From positions 1 to 19,524 of the forward strand of contig JACQEC010000089.1 of the NCBI GenBank assembly GCA_016200765.1: a stretch of DNA of 19,524 nucleotides, written 5' to 3'. The DNA is from Chloroflexota bacterium (GTDB lineage Bacteria > Chloroflexota > Anaerolineae > JACRMK01). Of this stretch, positions 7,641 through 15,406 are shown piece after piece. The notes below the pieces were generated by a model. The model had not been told where the DNA came from, ran no database searches, and saw nothing but the letters and a program-made list of their open reading frames with translations. Position numbers and translations under genes: made by a program. Every line of letters begins with the position of its first letter. The stretch's first letter is position 1.

Positions 7641-9177
7641 GCCCAGCCGCCCCGGCTTGCTGTTGGTCGGCTTGCTCTGTTGCGGCTTGGCGGCGGCGAG
7701 CGTCTTTCTCTGGCTGGCCGTGGAATCGCCGGTGCTGGATGCTGACCGCTGGCTGTTTCTCGTGTTGGAGACGGCTGTCATTGTCAGTTTTCTGATACCG
7801 GTTGCGCTGCGCATCCGCCGCGGCCGGTTTGACCCGTTTGAGCCGCCCATCCTCTTCGGCGTGTTTTACTTTCTCACCTTCGGGATCAACGGGCTGTGGC
7901 TGGTGCTGCCGAACGTCACCCTGCGCAACATGCTGTTGTTGGGCGATTTTTATTACCTCAACAAATCGCTGGTCTTATACCTGCTGGGCTGGCTTCTGCT
8001 GTGGGCGGGCTATCGCTCCCGTTTTGCCCGCGCTATTGTGGGAAAGTGGCAGTTCTTAAGCCGGCCCGTGCCCCATGTGCCCCAACAGAGCCTTGTGCGC
8101 TGGGGATTGATTTTCTACGCGGTCGGCATCGTGGTGCGACTGATGCTGATCCGGCTGGGGCTATACGGGGCGTTGAAAGCGCAGAACTGGGACGTTTACG
8201 ACCAGTACGTGGCCTACTTGCAGATTTTCAAGTATCTGGAAGGTTTTGCCGCTTATGGCATCATCCTGCTGATGCTCGCGCTGTTGATGCAGCGCAAGCG
8301 GGCGCTCGGCGTAGCGCTCCTCATCGTCGTCGCGATTGAGCTAACCTTCGCTTTTATCTCCAGCTACCGCACGCCCATCGTTCAACTTTTCCTGCTCGTC
8401 ACGGTTATCCTCTTTTACTACGCGCGGCAAGGGATACCGTGGCGCTGGTTCATCGTCGGCGCGTTTGTGCTGGTGCTGGCCGACCCGTTTCTCAGCGCCT
8501 ATCGTCTCGACCTTGTCGAGGGGAATGTCTCGGCTCAAGCCGGAGCCAACCCGCTGCAGGGCCTCGGCGATGTGCTGACTCGTGTGTCCTCCGGCTCCAG
8601 TGTGGCGGAGGTGGGGAACAGCGGCCTTCAGGGGTTAAGCACGCGAGCCAGTTATCTGGTGGACATGGGGATGGGTGTGTGGTATCGGGATCACTATGGG
8701 CCGCTCGAAGACCCTCTCTCCTTCTTGCTGAGGGCGCCATCGGTCTTCATCCCGCGCTTGCTCTGGTCGGCCAAGCCGGTTGGCAATCTGGGCTACCTGT
8801 TCTATGTGATCGTCGAGGGCGGAGACACGACGACCTCAGGCGGCCCGATGCTCCCCGGCTGGTTATATCTGGAGTGGGGCATCATCGGCCTCGGGCTGTA
8901 CTTTTTCTGTTTCGGCATCATGCAGTACGTCTTCTACGCCATGTACAAGCAGACCAGCGACGTCTCGCGCCTGTTGTTTGTCCCGACGTTAGTCTGGATT
9001 CTGTCGCATTATGACATGCAGGAGCCGTTGGGGTGGCTCCAGCCGCTAGTTTATCAACTGCTAATTCTGGCGGTCGTTCGGAGGTTTTTGTTCCGCCCGG
9101 CGAGAGAGGCTCAGCCAGCGACAGCGATAAGCCGTGTCCCGCAACCTGTTGGATTGGCGGCGCGGAACCATGTCTAA
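7609..9177 (+). CDS. wzy: Wzy-like oligosaccharide repeat-unit polymerase
   Basis: A 522-aa protein that is almost wholly membrane helices (about 10-12), with a basic N-terminus. A long extracytoplasmic loop (about 295-400) contains the SLVEG/GANPLQG region, RVSSGSSVAEV, SFLLRAPSVFIPRLLWSAKP and a VEGGDTTTSGGPMLPG segment, followed by YLEWGIIGLGLYFFCFG. An 'IPR..W..KP' motif followed by a long loop and an 'E.G..G' helix is the pattern of Wzy/O-antigen polymerases. Those join flipped repeat units on the outer face of the membrane. ATG 7609 overlaps the upstream gene by 32 bases; no better start is visible before the first helix. Wzy proteins are very divergent, so the call rests on topology, loop motifs and position; an O-antigen ligase is the main alternative. 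Confidence 0.75.
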   Translation: MTVPLSQPLVRPSRPGLLLVGLLCCGLAAASVFLWLAVESPVLDADRWLFLVLETAVIVSFLIPVALRIRRGRFDPFEPPILFGVFYFLTFGINGLWLVLPNVTLRNMLLLGDFYYLNKSLVLYLLGWLLLWAGYRSRFARAIVGKWQFLSRPVPHVPQQSLVRWGLIFYAVGIVVRLMLIRLGLYGALKAQNWDVYDQYVAYLQIFKYLEGFAAYGIILLMLALLMQRKRALGVALLIVVAIELTFAFISSYRTPIVQLFLLVTVILFYYARQGIPWRWFIVGAFVLVLADPFLSAYRLDLVEGNVSAQAGANPLQGLGDVLTRVSSGSSVAEVGNSGLQGLSTRASYLVDMGMGVWYRDHYGPLEDPLSFLLRAPSVFIPRLLWSAKPVGNLGYLFYVIVEGGDTTTSGGPMLPGWLYLEWGIIGLGLYFFCFGIMQYVFYAMYKQTSDVSRLLFVPTLVWILSHYDMQEPLGWLQPLVYQLLILAVVRRFLFRPAREAQPATAISRVPQPVGLAARNHV

Positions 9178-9209
9178 TACGGTCGGTGCCGGGCAGGCCA
9201 CTCAATGTC

Positions 9210-9215
9210 AAAGGA
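9210..9215 (+). promoter_or_regulatory. ribosome binding site for the FkbM methyltransferase
   Basis: AAAGGA sits nine bases before ATG 9225. It sets the start well downstream of the in-frame extension to 9033, which would overlap the polymerase gene. Confidence 0.7.
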
Positions 9216-9224
9216 AAATCACTG

Positions 9225-10088
9225 ATGACTGACGAGCGGCTCCTTCGTTTCTACCGGTGGCTGGCCATGAGCTATCGCTTTCCGGGGCGCGAGCGGTTCT
9301 TGCGCGCGGTCTATAATCCCATGAGGCGGGCCGACGATTACTATGAGGGGATTATTGAATTCGACCGCGGCCTGATTCATATGAACACCGCGTCGTATAT
9401 TGAATGGAGCATCTTTTTCAACCGCTACTACAATGAGGGGATGGTTGACCTGATTCACACCTTGGTCAAGCCGGGCTTCGTGTGCATTGATGTGGGCGCG
9501 AACGTGGGCAGCCTGACGCTCGTGATGGCGTGGGCGACGGGTCCAAGCGGCAAGGTGTTTGCTTTTGAGCCTCATCCGGTGATTTATCGGCGGCTGGCGG
9601 CCAATGTGGCGCTGAACCGGCTGTGGCATGTGGCGCTGTATGATCAAGCCATCTCGAATCAGGAAGGCCCGGTGCCGTTTTACACAGCCTCGCCGGACGA
9701 CGCCAACCAAGCGAAGTCGAGCATCCGGAGGCGGGAATACGCCGGCGTCACGCGCGAAATAACGGTTCAGGCGGTCAGAGGGACTTCGATCCGGGAGTTT
9801 GAGGCGCTGGCGGCGTGTGACTTTATCAAGGTTGACACGGAGGGCCATGATTTTGTGGTTATCCAAGAGATAGCCCCGCTCATAGACCGCTTGCGGCCTC
9901 ACGTGGTTTTTGAATACAGCCGGCGGGCGTGGCTGGCTAACGATATACCGCTGGCGCCTGCGATAGACTTCTTCAAGTCGAGGGGCTATTCGCTGTACAA
10001 CTTGAAAAGCCGGAAGCCCATTCACAGCGCCGAACAAGCGCCGGGCCTGTGCGACATCTTGTGCGTCCCAAACGCGCTGAAGCGATGA
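9225..10088 (+). CDS. FkbM-family methyltransferase
   Basis: A 287-aa SAM methyltransferase of the FkbM family. Motif I is FVCIDVGANVGSLTL at 85-99, followed by GKVFAFEPHPVIYRRLAANVALN (109-131), in which the glutamate binds the SAM ribose. DFIKVDTEGHDFVVIQE at 199-215 is the family-specific 'IKID.EG.E..vl' motif. Family members mostly O-methylate sugars or polyketides; in this context a sugar hydroxyl in the repeat unit is likely. The start is set by AAAGGA nine bases upstream. It lies 47 bases after the polymerase and 12 bases before the next glycosyltransferase. An N-terminal segment of about 80 residues ahead of the fold (RFYRWLAMSYRFPGRERFL) may bind the acceptor or the membrane. Confidence 0.92.
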   Translation: MTDERLLRFYRWLAMSYRFPGRERFLRAVYNPMRRADDYYEGIIEFDRGLIHMNTASYIEWSIFFNRYYNEGMVDLIHTLVKPGFVCIDVGANVGSLTLVMAWATGPSGKVFAFEPHPVIYRRLAANVALNRLWHVALYDQAISNQEGPVPFYTASPDDANQAKSSIRRREYAGVTREITVQAVRGTSIREFEALAACDFIKVDTEGHDFVVIQEIAPLIDRLRPHVVFEYSRRAWLANDIPLAPAIDFFKSRGYSLYNLKSRKPIHSAEQAPGLCDILCVPNALKR

Positions 10089-10100
10089 CCTGATCCAAAA

Positions 10101-11306
10101 TTGAAATCCGTTCTGGTCTATTACGAGAAACTGCTCGGCCCCGGCGGGGCGGAGCGGCAGGCGGTGGAAGACTGCCGGTTTCTGGCGCGCAGCGACGTGC
10201 GGGTCAGGCTGGTCACGCATGAGCTGGTCAGAGAGGCGATCTTTGATCTGCCGGCCGAGCAGGTGGAGGTTTTGCCGGATGGGCCTGTGCTGAAGCGCGT
10301 CAGCCATCTGCGCCGCCTCTTGCAAGCGGAACGGCCAGACGTGTTGAGCGTCCATTCGGGGCATCTGGAAGCCTTTCTCGCCAGCGCGGGGCTGGGTGTG
10401 CCCTATATCTTCCATCACAACAGCCCCATTCTGCTTCACCATGGGGACATCGCGGATTATCTGTACGCTTGGCTCTACCGGCGCGCGCTCATGGCCGTCC
10501 GCGAATGGTCGCGCGGCGGCCGGGACCACGTAGATTTCTCGAAGACCCCCTTCGGCTGGCAGGAGCGGCCGCGCATAGAGGCCAAGGCTCTGCTGAATTG
10601 GGCGGCGGTGCGGAGCGCGCGCTTGATCGTCGTGTTGTCGCGCCTGACGGCGCGCGAGGTCAAGACCGTGTACGGCGCGGAGGCGTTTGTCAGCCGCGGC
10701 TGTCTGAACACCGAGATGCTCGGCTACCAGCCTGCCCGCGACCTGAAGCAGGCGCTAGGGCTGGCAGGCCGGCGGGTTATCTTGAGCATCAGCCGTCTTT
10801 CATTTGAGAAGCGGATTGACGTTTTGCTGCGGGCTTTCCAGCCGTTGGCGCAGGCACAGCCCGATCTCGTGCTGGTCATCGGGGGCAAAGGGCCGCAGGC
10901 GGAGGAGTTGCGGCGGCTGGCGGGCGAGTTGGGCATAGCCGAGCAGGTGCGCTTTGCCGGTTTTGTCCCGCAGAGCGACCTGTGGGACACTTACGCGATG
11001 TGCGATCTATTCGTTTCGCCCGCGTGGGCCGATTTCGACATCGCGCCATACGAAGCGCTCGCCCTGCAAAAGAAGGTCGTCTGGTCAACCGAGATGGAAA
11101 CCGAACCGTGGGTCATGGCGAGCGGTCTGGTGTTCGAGGCAGACCCAACGCCCGACGCTTTTGGGCAGGCGATACGGCGCGCGCTGGACGCGGAGCCGGC
11201 CAGCCATCTGGATGTGACGCCGTACACTTGGGATGCCAAGTTCACGAGAATCTACCAACGAATCTTCCCGGATTTTCCGCGCGGTCCCAGCGGCGCGGCC
11301 CGTTAG
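10101..11306 (+). CDS. GT4-family glycosyltransferase with altered E-x7-E motif
   Basis: A 401-aa GT-B glycosyltransferase starting at a TTG. The frame opens only 12 bases upstream, after the stop at 10086, and TTG is the sole plausible codon giving KSVLVYYEKLLGPGGAERQ, with the GGAER loop typical of GT4 N-termini. The C-terminal domain has VILSISRLSFEKRIDVLLRAF (226-246), LVLVIGGKGPQAEEL and VRFAGFVPQSDLW. In the donor motif, the segment ADFDIAPYE (310-318) keeps the second Glu (E318) but has Ala where the first Glu usually lies, with Asp next to it. The rest of the fold is intact, so it is probably active. An insertion near 130-155 (SRGGRDHVDFSKTPFGWQERPR) is unusual for the family. Donor and acceptor are unknown. 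Confidence 0.88.
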   Translation: MKSVLVYYEKLLGPGGAERQAVEDCRFLARSDVRVRLVTHELVREAIFDLPAEQVEVLPDGPVLKRVSHLRRLLQAERPDVLSVHSGHLEAFLASAGLGVPYIFHHNSPILLHHGDIADYLYAWLYRRALMAVREWSRGGRDHVDFSKTPFGWQERPRIEAKALLNWAAVRSARLIVVLSRLTAREVKTVYGAEAFVSRGCLNTEMLGYQPARDLKQALGLAGRRVILSISRLSFEKRIDVLLRAFQPLAQAQPDLVLVIGGKGPQAEELRRLAGELGIAEQVRFAGFVPQSDLWDTYAMCDLFVSPAWADFDIAPYEALALQKKVVWSTEMETEPWVMASGLVFEADPTPDAFGQAIRRALDAEPASHLDVTPYTWDAKFTRIYQRIFPDFPRGPSGAAR

Positions 11307-11315
11307 CGTATCCCG

Positions 11316-12491
11316 TTGAAAGTGCTCTGCGTCACGCCCTATTACGCGCCAGCCTATGTCTACGGCGGGCCGGCGCGGAGCCTGCCGAATCTGTGCCGGG
11401 CGCTGGCGCAGGCGGGGGTTGAGATCACCGTGTTCACGACCGACGCCAACGGCGAGGGGGCGCTGGACGTGCCGCTGGGCCGCGCGGTGACGGTTGATGG
11501 CGTGCCGGTTCATTATTTCCATCGTGATTGGCCGGGGAGCTTCTTTTATTCGGGCGGGCTGGCGTCGGCTTGCCGCGAGCGGATCGGCGGCCTCGATTTG
11601 GTCTATGTCGCGTCTATCTGGACCTACCCGCTGTGGCCGGTGGCGTCCAGTTGCCGGCGCGAGCGGGTGCCGTTTGTGCTCACGCCGCGCAATACGTTTC
11701 CCAAAGTGTATTTCGGCCACAAGGCGACCAAAAAGTTTGTCTATATGGAGCTGTTCCAGCGGCGGCTCATCAACCACGCCCGCGCCATCCACTATACGAC
11801 CGAGGAGGAGGCCGCCGGATCGGCGTATCTGCGCCTGAAGCCGCCGTCCTTTGTCGTGCCGAACGCGGTCGAGTTTCCGGAAGCCGAGCATCTACCGGCG
11901 AGCGGCCTGATGCGCGCCCGGCTGGGCATCCCGCAGGATGCGCTGGTTTTTCTGTATATGGGGCGCTTGCACAGCAAGAAGGGCATTGATCTGGCGATCC
12001 GCGCGCTGGCGCAGGTTGAGGACGGCGCAACACCGCTGTATTTTGTGATTGCCGGGCCCGATGTGGACTGCCAGCCCGCACTCGAGCAGTTGGTGCGCGA
12101 TCTCTCGCTTGAGGGGCGTGTGCTCTTCCCCGGCTTTCTGGGCGGCGAGGAGCGGCTGGCCGCGTTGAGTGATACCGATCTATTTGTGCTCACCTCGCAG
12201 AGCGAGAACTTTGGCATGGCGGCGGCCGAAGCGATGCTGGCCGGTGTGCCCGCGCTGTTATCGGAGACCGTTCCCTTAAGCAAGGAGGTCGGCGCGGCGG
12301 GGTGCGGCTTTGTAGCGTCGCTCGAGGTGGCGAGCATCGCCGATGCGATGCGGCGCGCGGTCACCGGGCGCGCGCACTTGAAGGAGATGGGGCAGAGGGC
12401 GCGCGGCCTGATGTCCGAGCGTTATGGAGATCAAGGCGTGGCGCGCTCGATGGTCGCGGCCTTTGAGCGTGTGATGGCGGCGACACACTAG
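11316..12491 (+). CDS. GT4-family glycosyltransferase
   Basis: A 391-aa GT-B glycosyltransferase. The N-terminus KVLCVTPYYAPAYVYGGPARSLPNLCRAL (2-30) with YGGPA is typical of GT4 enzymes that add a sugar to a lipid-linked acceptor. FVLTPRNTFPK at 120-130 lies at the domain interface. The C-terminal domain has FLYMGRLHSKKGIDLAIRAL (212-231), FVIAGPDVD, and a full E-x7-E motif, ENFGMAAAE (E297, E305). The start is TTG at 11316, nine bases after the previous stop; no ATG or GTG would keep the first strand intact. It is followed by the largest gene-free stretch before a new gene set, so it may end a transcription unit. The sugar it transfers is unknown. Confidence 0.9.
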   Translation: MKVLCVTPYYAPAYVYGGPARSLPNLCRALAQAGVEITVFTTDANGEGALDVPLGRAVTVDGVPVHYFHRDWPGSFFYSGGLASACRERIGGLDLVYVASIWTYPLWPVASSCRRERVPFVLTPRNTFPKVYFGHKATKKFVYMELFQRRLINHARAIHYTTEEEAAGSAYLRLKPPSFVVPNAVEFPEAEHLPASGLMRARLGIPQDALVFLYMGRLHSKKGIDLAIRALAQVEDGATPLYFVIAGPDVDCQPALEQLVRDLSLEGRVLFPGFLGGEERLAALSDTDLFVLTSQSENFGMAAAEAMLAGVPALLSETVPLSKEVGAAGCGFVASLEVASIADAMRRAVTGRAHLKEMGQRARGLMSERYGDQGVARSMVAAFERVMAATH

Positions 12492-12610
12492 CCGTTGCGC
12501 GTGAGCGCGTTCCACGTTGATGTCATTCCTTAGGCCGTCAAAGCGCATTAACGCGCAACGCGCCAACGTCGTAGTATTATATTCGAAGGAAACTGTTCGA
12601 CGGAGAGTTC
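12492..12610 (+). promoter_or_regulatory. intergenic region with inverted repeat and possible promoter
   Basis: These 119 bases separate the glycosyltransferase run from the carbamoyltransferase. Arms CGTTGCGCGT (12493-12502) and ACGCGCAACG (12551-12560) form a 10-bp inverted repeat with a 48-base spacer. TATTAT at 12575-12580 matches five of six bases of a -10 box, but no convincing -35 box lies 16-18 bases upstream. GGAGAG at 12602-12607 is a good ribosome binding site for ATG 12611. The promoter assignment is weak; the inverted repeat could be an operator or a chance result of GC-rich words. Confidence 0.3.
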
Positions 12611-14299
12611 ATGTACATTTTAGGCATCAATGCTTACCACGCGGGCGCGTCGGCCTGCTTGATCAAAGACGGCCAGTTGATTGGCGCGGTCGAAGAGGAG
12701 CGTTTCAACCGGCGCAAATATTGGGCGGGTTTCCCGGCGCAAGCCATTCGCTACGTGCTGGATGCGGCGGGCATCACGGCGTATGATCTGGATCACGTGG
12801 GCATTTCGCGCGACCCCAGCGCCAACTTGATGAAGAAGGTGCTGTTCACCCTGTCCAAGCGCCCCAGCCTTGACTTGATTCGCAGTCGTCTGACCGCCGC
12901 GGCGGAGGTGCGCGACCCGAAGGTGCGTCTGACCGAGGCGCTCCAACTGGATGCGAAGGCCCTGCGCGCTGACTTTCATAATGTGGAACACCACCGCGCG
13001 CACATGGCGAGCGCGTTTTTTGTCTCGCCGTTCAAGGAGGCGGCCATCCTGTCGGTGGACGGGATGGGCGATTTCGTCAGCACGATGTGGGGCAGTGGCC
13101 AGGACACGCGCCTCGATGTGCGCGGCACGGTTCACTTCCCGCACTCGCTAGGCTTTCTCTACACGGCCATCTCGCAGTGGCTCGGTTTCCCCAAGTACGG
13201 CGACGAGGGCAAGGTCATGGGGCTGGCGCCCTACGGCCAGCCGCGCCACATGGACAAACTGCGGCAGATCATCAGCCCTCAACGCGATGGGACGTTTGAG
13301 CTGAACCTCGACTACTTCTCGATACACACCGAGGGCGTCACGATGTCGTGGGAGGACGGCGACCCGGTTTTTGGCAATCTTTATTCGCCCCAATTCTTGA
13401 AACTGCTCGGCGAGCCGCGCGTCGCGGCGTCGCTACAGGCCGCGTTGGAGGAGCACGAGTTCAACCTCGTGCGCGCGTTGGAGCGCGAAACGGGCTATAA
13501 GACGCTGTGCATGGCCGGCGGTGTGGCGCTGAACAGCGCCTTCAACGGCAAGGTCCTGCCCAACACCGGTTTCACAGACATCTTCATCCAGCCCGCCGCC
13601 GGCGATGCGGGCACGGCGCTGGGCGTGTGCTATTATATCTATCATCAGGTGCTGGGCCAGCCGCGCGTCGCCGTGATGCACGACGCCTATACCGGCCCGG
13701 CCTACACCAACGGCTCTATCCAGTCCGTGCTGGATCAGCATAGCCTGCATTACGAAAGGCTGGACGAGCAGGCTTTGACCTGCCGGGCGGCGGAGATTGT
13801 CGCCAACGGCGATGTGCTGGGCTGGTTTCAGGGGCGCATGGAGTGGGGACCGCGCGCGCTGGGCAACCGCAGTATCATCGCCGACCCGCGCCGCACCGAT
13901 ATGAAGGATGTGCTGAACGCGCGCATCAAGCGCCGCGAGAAGTTCCGCCCGTTTGCGCCTTCTATCGCGCTGGAACATGTCGGCGAGTATTTTGACCAGA
14001 CCTACCCCGACCCGTTCATGATCAAGGTCTATGGCGTCCTGCCGGAGAAACAGAGCGTGATACCGGCGGTGACGCACGTGGACGGCACCGGACGCTTGCA
14101 GACGGTGGATAAGACCGCCGCGCCGCTGTACTGGCAGTTGATTGATGCCTTCCGCGAGCGCACCGGCGTTCCGGTCGTGCTCAACACCAGCTTCAACGAG
14201 AACGAGCCGATTGTCTGCACGCCGCAGGAGGCGGTGGACTGCTTCCTGCGGACGAAGATGGACGCGCTGGCCGTCGGCCCGTACCTAATTCAGAAGTGA
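12611..14299 (+). CDS. NodU/CmcH-family O-carbamoyltransferase
   Basis: A 562-aa full-length carbamoyltransferase of the NodU/CmcH/TobZ type, which transfers carbamoyl from carbamoyl phosphate, through a carbamoyl-adenylate, to a sugar hydroxyl. The N-terminal Kae1-like ASKHA domain has YILGINAYHAGASACL (2-17), EEERFNRRK (28-36), the metal-binding HHRAH (127-131), DGMGD (150-154), KVMGLAPYG (201-209) and AGGVALNS (302-309). The C-terminal domain has QGRMEWGPRALGNRSI (407-422), REKFRPFAPS (442-451) and NTSFN near 528. All expected motifs are intact. GGAGAG before the ATG fixes the start. Directly upstream of a GDP-mannose 3,5-epimerase, it likely carbamoylates a sugar of the repeat unit or its nucleotide precursor. 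The exact acceptor is inference. Confidence 0.95.
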   Translation: MYILGINAYHAGASACLIKDGQLIGAVEEERFNRRKYWAGFPAQAIRYVLDAAGITAYDLDHVGISRDPSANLMKKVLFTLSKRPSLDLIRSRLTAAAEVRDPKVRLTEALQLDAKALRADFHNVEHHRAHMASAFFVSPFKEAAILSVDGMGDFVSTMWGSGQDTRLDVRGTVHFPHSLGFLYTAISQWLGFPKYGDEGKVMGLAPYGQPRHMDKLRQIISPQRDGTFELNLDYFSIHTEGVTMSWEDGDPVFGNLYSPQFLKLLGEPRVAASLQAALEEHEFNLVRALERETGYKTLCMAGGVALNSAFNGKVLPNTGFTDIFIQPAAGDAGTALGVCYYIYHQVLGQPRVAVMHDAYTGPAYTNGSIQSVLDQHSLHYERLDEQALTCRAAEIVANGDVLGWFQGRMEWGPRALGNRSIIADPRRTDMKDVLNARIKRREKFRPFAPSIALEHVGEYFDQTYPDPFMIKVYGVLPEKQSVIPAVTHVDGTGRLQTVDKTAAPLYWQLIDAFRERTGVPVVLNTSFNENEPIVCTPQEAVDCFLRTKMDALAVGPYLIQK

Positions 14300-14317
14300 T
14301 AGAAGACGCCGAGAGGG

Positions 14318-14370
14318 GATTTTAGATTTTTGATTTTCGATTGCCAATCTAAAATCTGAAATCAAAAATT
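14318..14370. repeat. AT-rich palindromic repeat, copy 1 (intergenic)
   Basis: An imperfect inverted repeat fills most of the 90-bp gap between the carbamoyltransferase and the epimerase. GATTTTAGATT (14318-14328) pairs exactly with AATCTAAAATC (14346-14356), and TTTTTGATTT (14327-14336) with AAATCAAAAA (14359-14368). Positions 14319-14356, read on the minus strand, match 16794-16831 on the plus strand at 35 of 38 bases. The local base composition is far more AT-rich than the genes. It lacks the T-run expected of a simple terminator. Confidence 0.85.
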
Positions 14371-14377
14371 GACTCGT

Positions 14378-14383
14378 GGAGGG
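14378..14383 (+). promoter_or_regulatory. ribosome binding site selecting the epimerase start
   Basis: GGAGGG lies six bases before ATG 14390. The in-frame ATG 14384 directly abuts it and the TTG at 14369 precedes it, so 14390 is the best start. Confidence 0.7.
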
Positions 14384-14389
14384 ATGTTC

Positions 14390-15406
14390 ATGTCGAACTC
14401 GGAACTGCACTCCGCCAAAGCGCGAGAGAGAGCAGTTGTAACTGGGGCCGGCGGCTTCATCGGCCACCATCTGGTCAAGTTCCTGAAGCGACAAGGGTAC
14501 TGGGTGCGCGGCGTTGACCTGAAGGTTCCCGACTATGCCCCGACCGCCGCCGACGAGTTCGTCGTGCTGGATTTGCGCAAGGCCGAGGAAGCTGCGCGCG
14601 CCACGCGCGGCGTTGACGAAGTGTACGCGCTGGCGGCGGATATGGGGGGCATGGGCTATATTTCATCGCATCACGCCCAAATCCTGTACCATAACTCGCT
14701 GATCAACCTGAACACGCTGGAATCGGCCCGCGTCAATGGCGTCAAGCGCTATCTCTACACCTCGTCGGCCTGCGTCTATCCCGAATTTTTGCAGATGGAT
14801 GCCAATGTCGTGCCCCTCAAGGAAGAGGACGCTTATCCCGCCCAGCCACAGGACGCCTACGGCTGGGAGAAACTCATCAGCGAGCGGTTGTGCCGCCACT
14901 ATCACGAAGACTATGGCCTTGAGACGCGCGTCGTTCGTTTTCACAACATCTTCGGGCCGGAAGGCACCTGGGACGGGGGCCGCGAGAAGGCGCCGGCCGC
15001 GATGTGCCGCAAGGTGGCGCAAGCCAAATTGACGGGCGACCCGGTCGTAGAGATTTGGGGCGATGGCGAGCAGACACGCTCATTCTGCTATATTGACGAT
15101 TGTGTTGTCGGCATCACGAAATTGGTGCGCTCGGATCACCGCGAGCCGCTCAATCTGGGGCAAGATCGCATGGTGACCATTAACCAGTTAGCGGACATCG
15201 TGGCGGAGATTGCTGGCATCCGAATTGTGAAGAAGCATGTGCCCGGACCTCAAGGGGTGCGTGGCCGCAATTCGGACAACAGCCGCCTGCGCCGGGTGCT
15301 GAACTGGGAGCCGCAGATTTCCCTTGAGGCTGGACTTCGACGCACCTACGGCTGGATTGAGGAGCAGGTGCGCGAACAATTGGTAGGGGCGAAGCCGCGC
15401 GCATGA
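14390..15406 (+). CDS. gme: GDP-mannose 3,5-epimerase, plant-type
   Basis: A 338-aa short-chain dehydrogenase/reductase-type epimerase that converts GDP-D-mannose to GDP-L-galactose and GDP-L-gulose. The NAD-binding motif is TGAGGFIG (18-25). The sequence closely follows the plant enzyme as I remember it: LAADMGGMGYISS (81-93), SSACVYPEF (125-133), PQDAYGWEK (153-161), RFHNIFGPEGTWDGGREKAPAAMCRK (193-208), GDGEQTRSFCYIDDCV and PGPQGVRGRNSDN (286-298). The catalytic Tyr157/Lys161 pair and the Cys128/Lys200 acid-base pair are all present. It lies just after the carbamoyltransferase, suggesting a carbamoylated L-galactose or L-gulose. The last residues, GAKPRA, and the stop come from a 20-bp repeat unit, so the natural C-terminus has probably been altered. 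Substrate class is confident; the relative yield of galactose and gulose is unknown. Confidence 0.93.
   Translation: MSNSELHSAKARERAVVTGAGGFIGHHLVKFLKRQGYWVRGVDLKVPDYAPTAADEFVVLDLRKAEEAARATRGVDEVYALAADMGGMGYISSHHAQILYHNSLINLNTLESARVNGVKRYLYTSSACVYPEFLQMDANVVPLKEEDAYPAQPQDAYGWEKLISERLCRHYHEDYGLETRVVRFHNIFGPEGTWDGGREKAPAAMCRKVAQAKLTGDPVVEIWGDGEQTRSFCYIDDCVVGITKLVRSDHREPLNLGQDRMVTINQLADIVAEIAGIRIVKKHVPGPQGVRGRNSDNSRLRRVLNWEPQISLEAGLRRTYGWIEEQVREQLVGAKPRA

Noticed and set aside
9033..9224. Longer N-terminus for the FkbM methyltransferase
   Set aside because: It overlaps the polymerase gene; AAAGGA at the correct distance marks ATG 9225.
9219..10529. Long open frame on the minus strand (436 codons)
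   Set aside because: It is antisense to the FkbM and GT4 genes; its translation is rich in Arg, Gln, His and Pro with no recognisable domain, as expected for a shadow frame in GC-rich DNA.
11085..11891. Minus-strand open frame of 268 codons
   Set aside because: It is antisense to two clear glycosyltransferases and shows no motif or start signal; a composition artefact.
14318..14370. Rho-independent terminator after the carbamoyltransferase
   Set aside because: The stem is AT-rich and not followed by a T-run, and the same element occurs inside a coding frame at 16773, so it is better described as a dispersed repeat.
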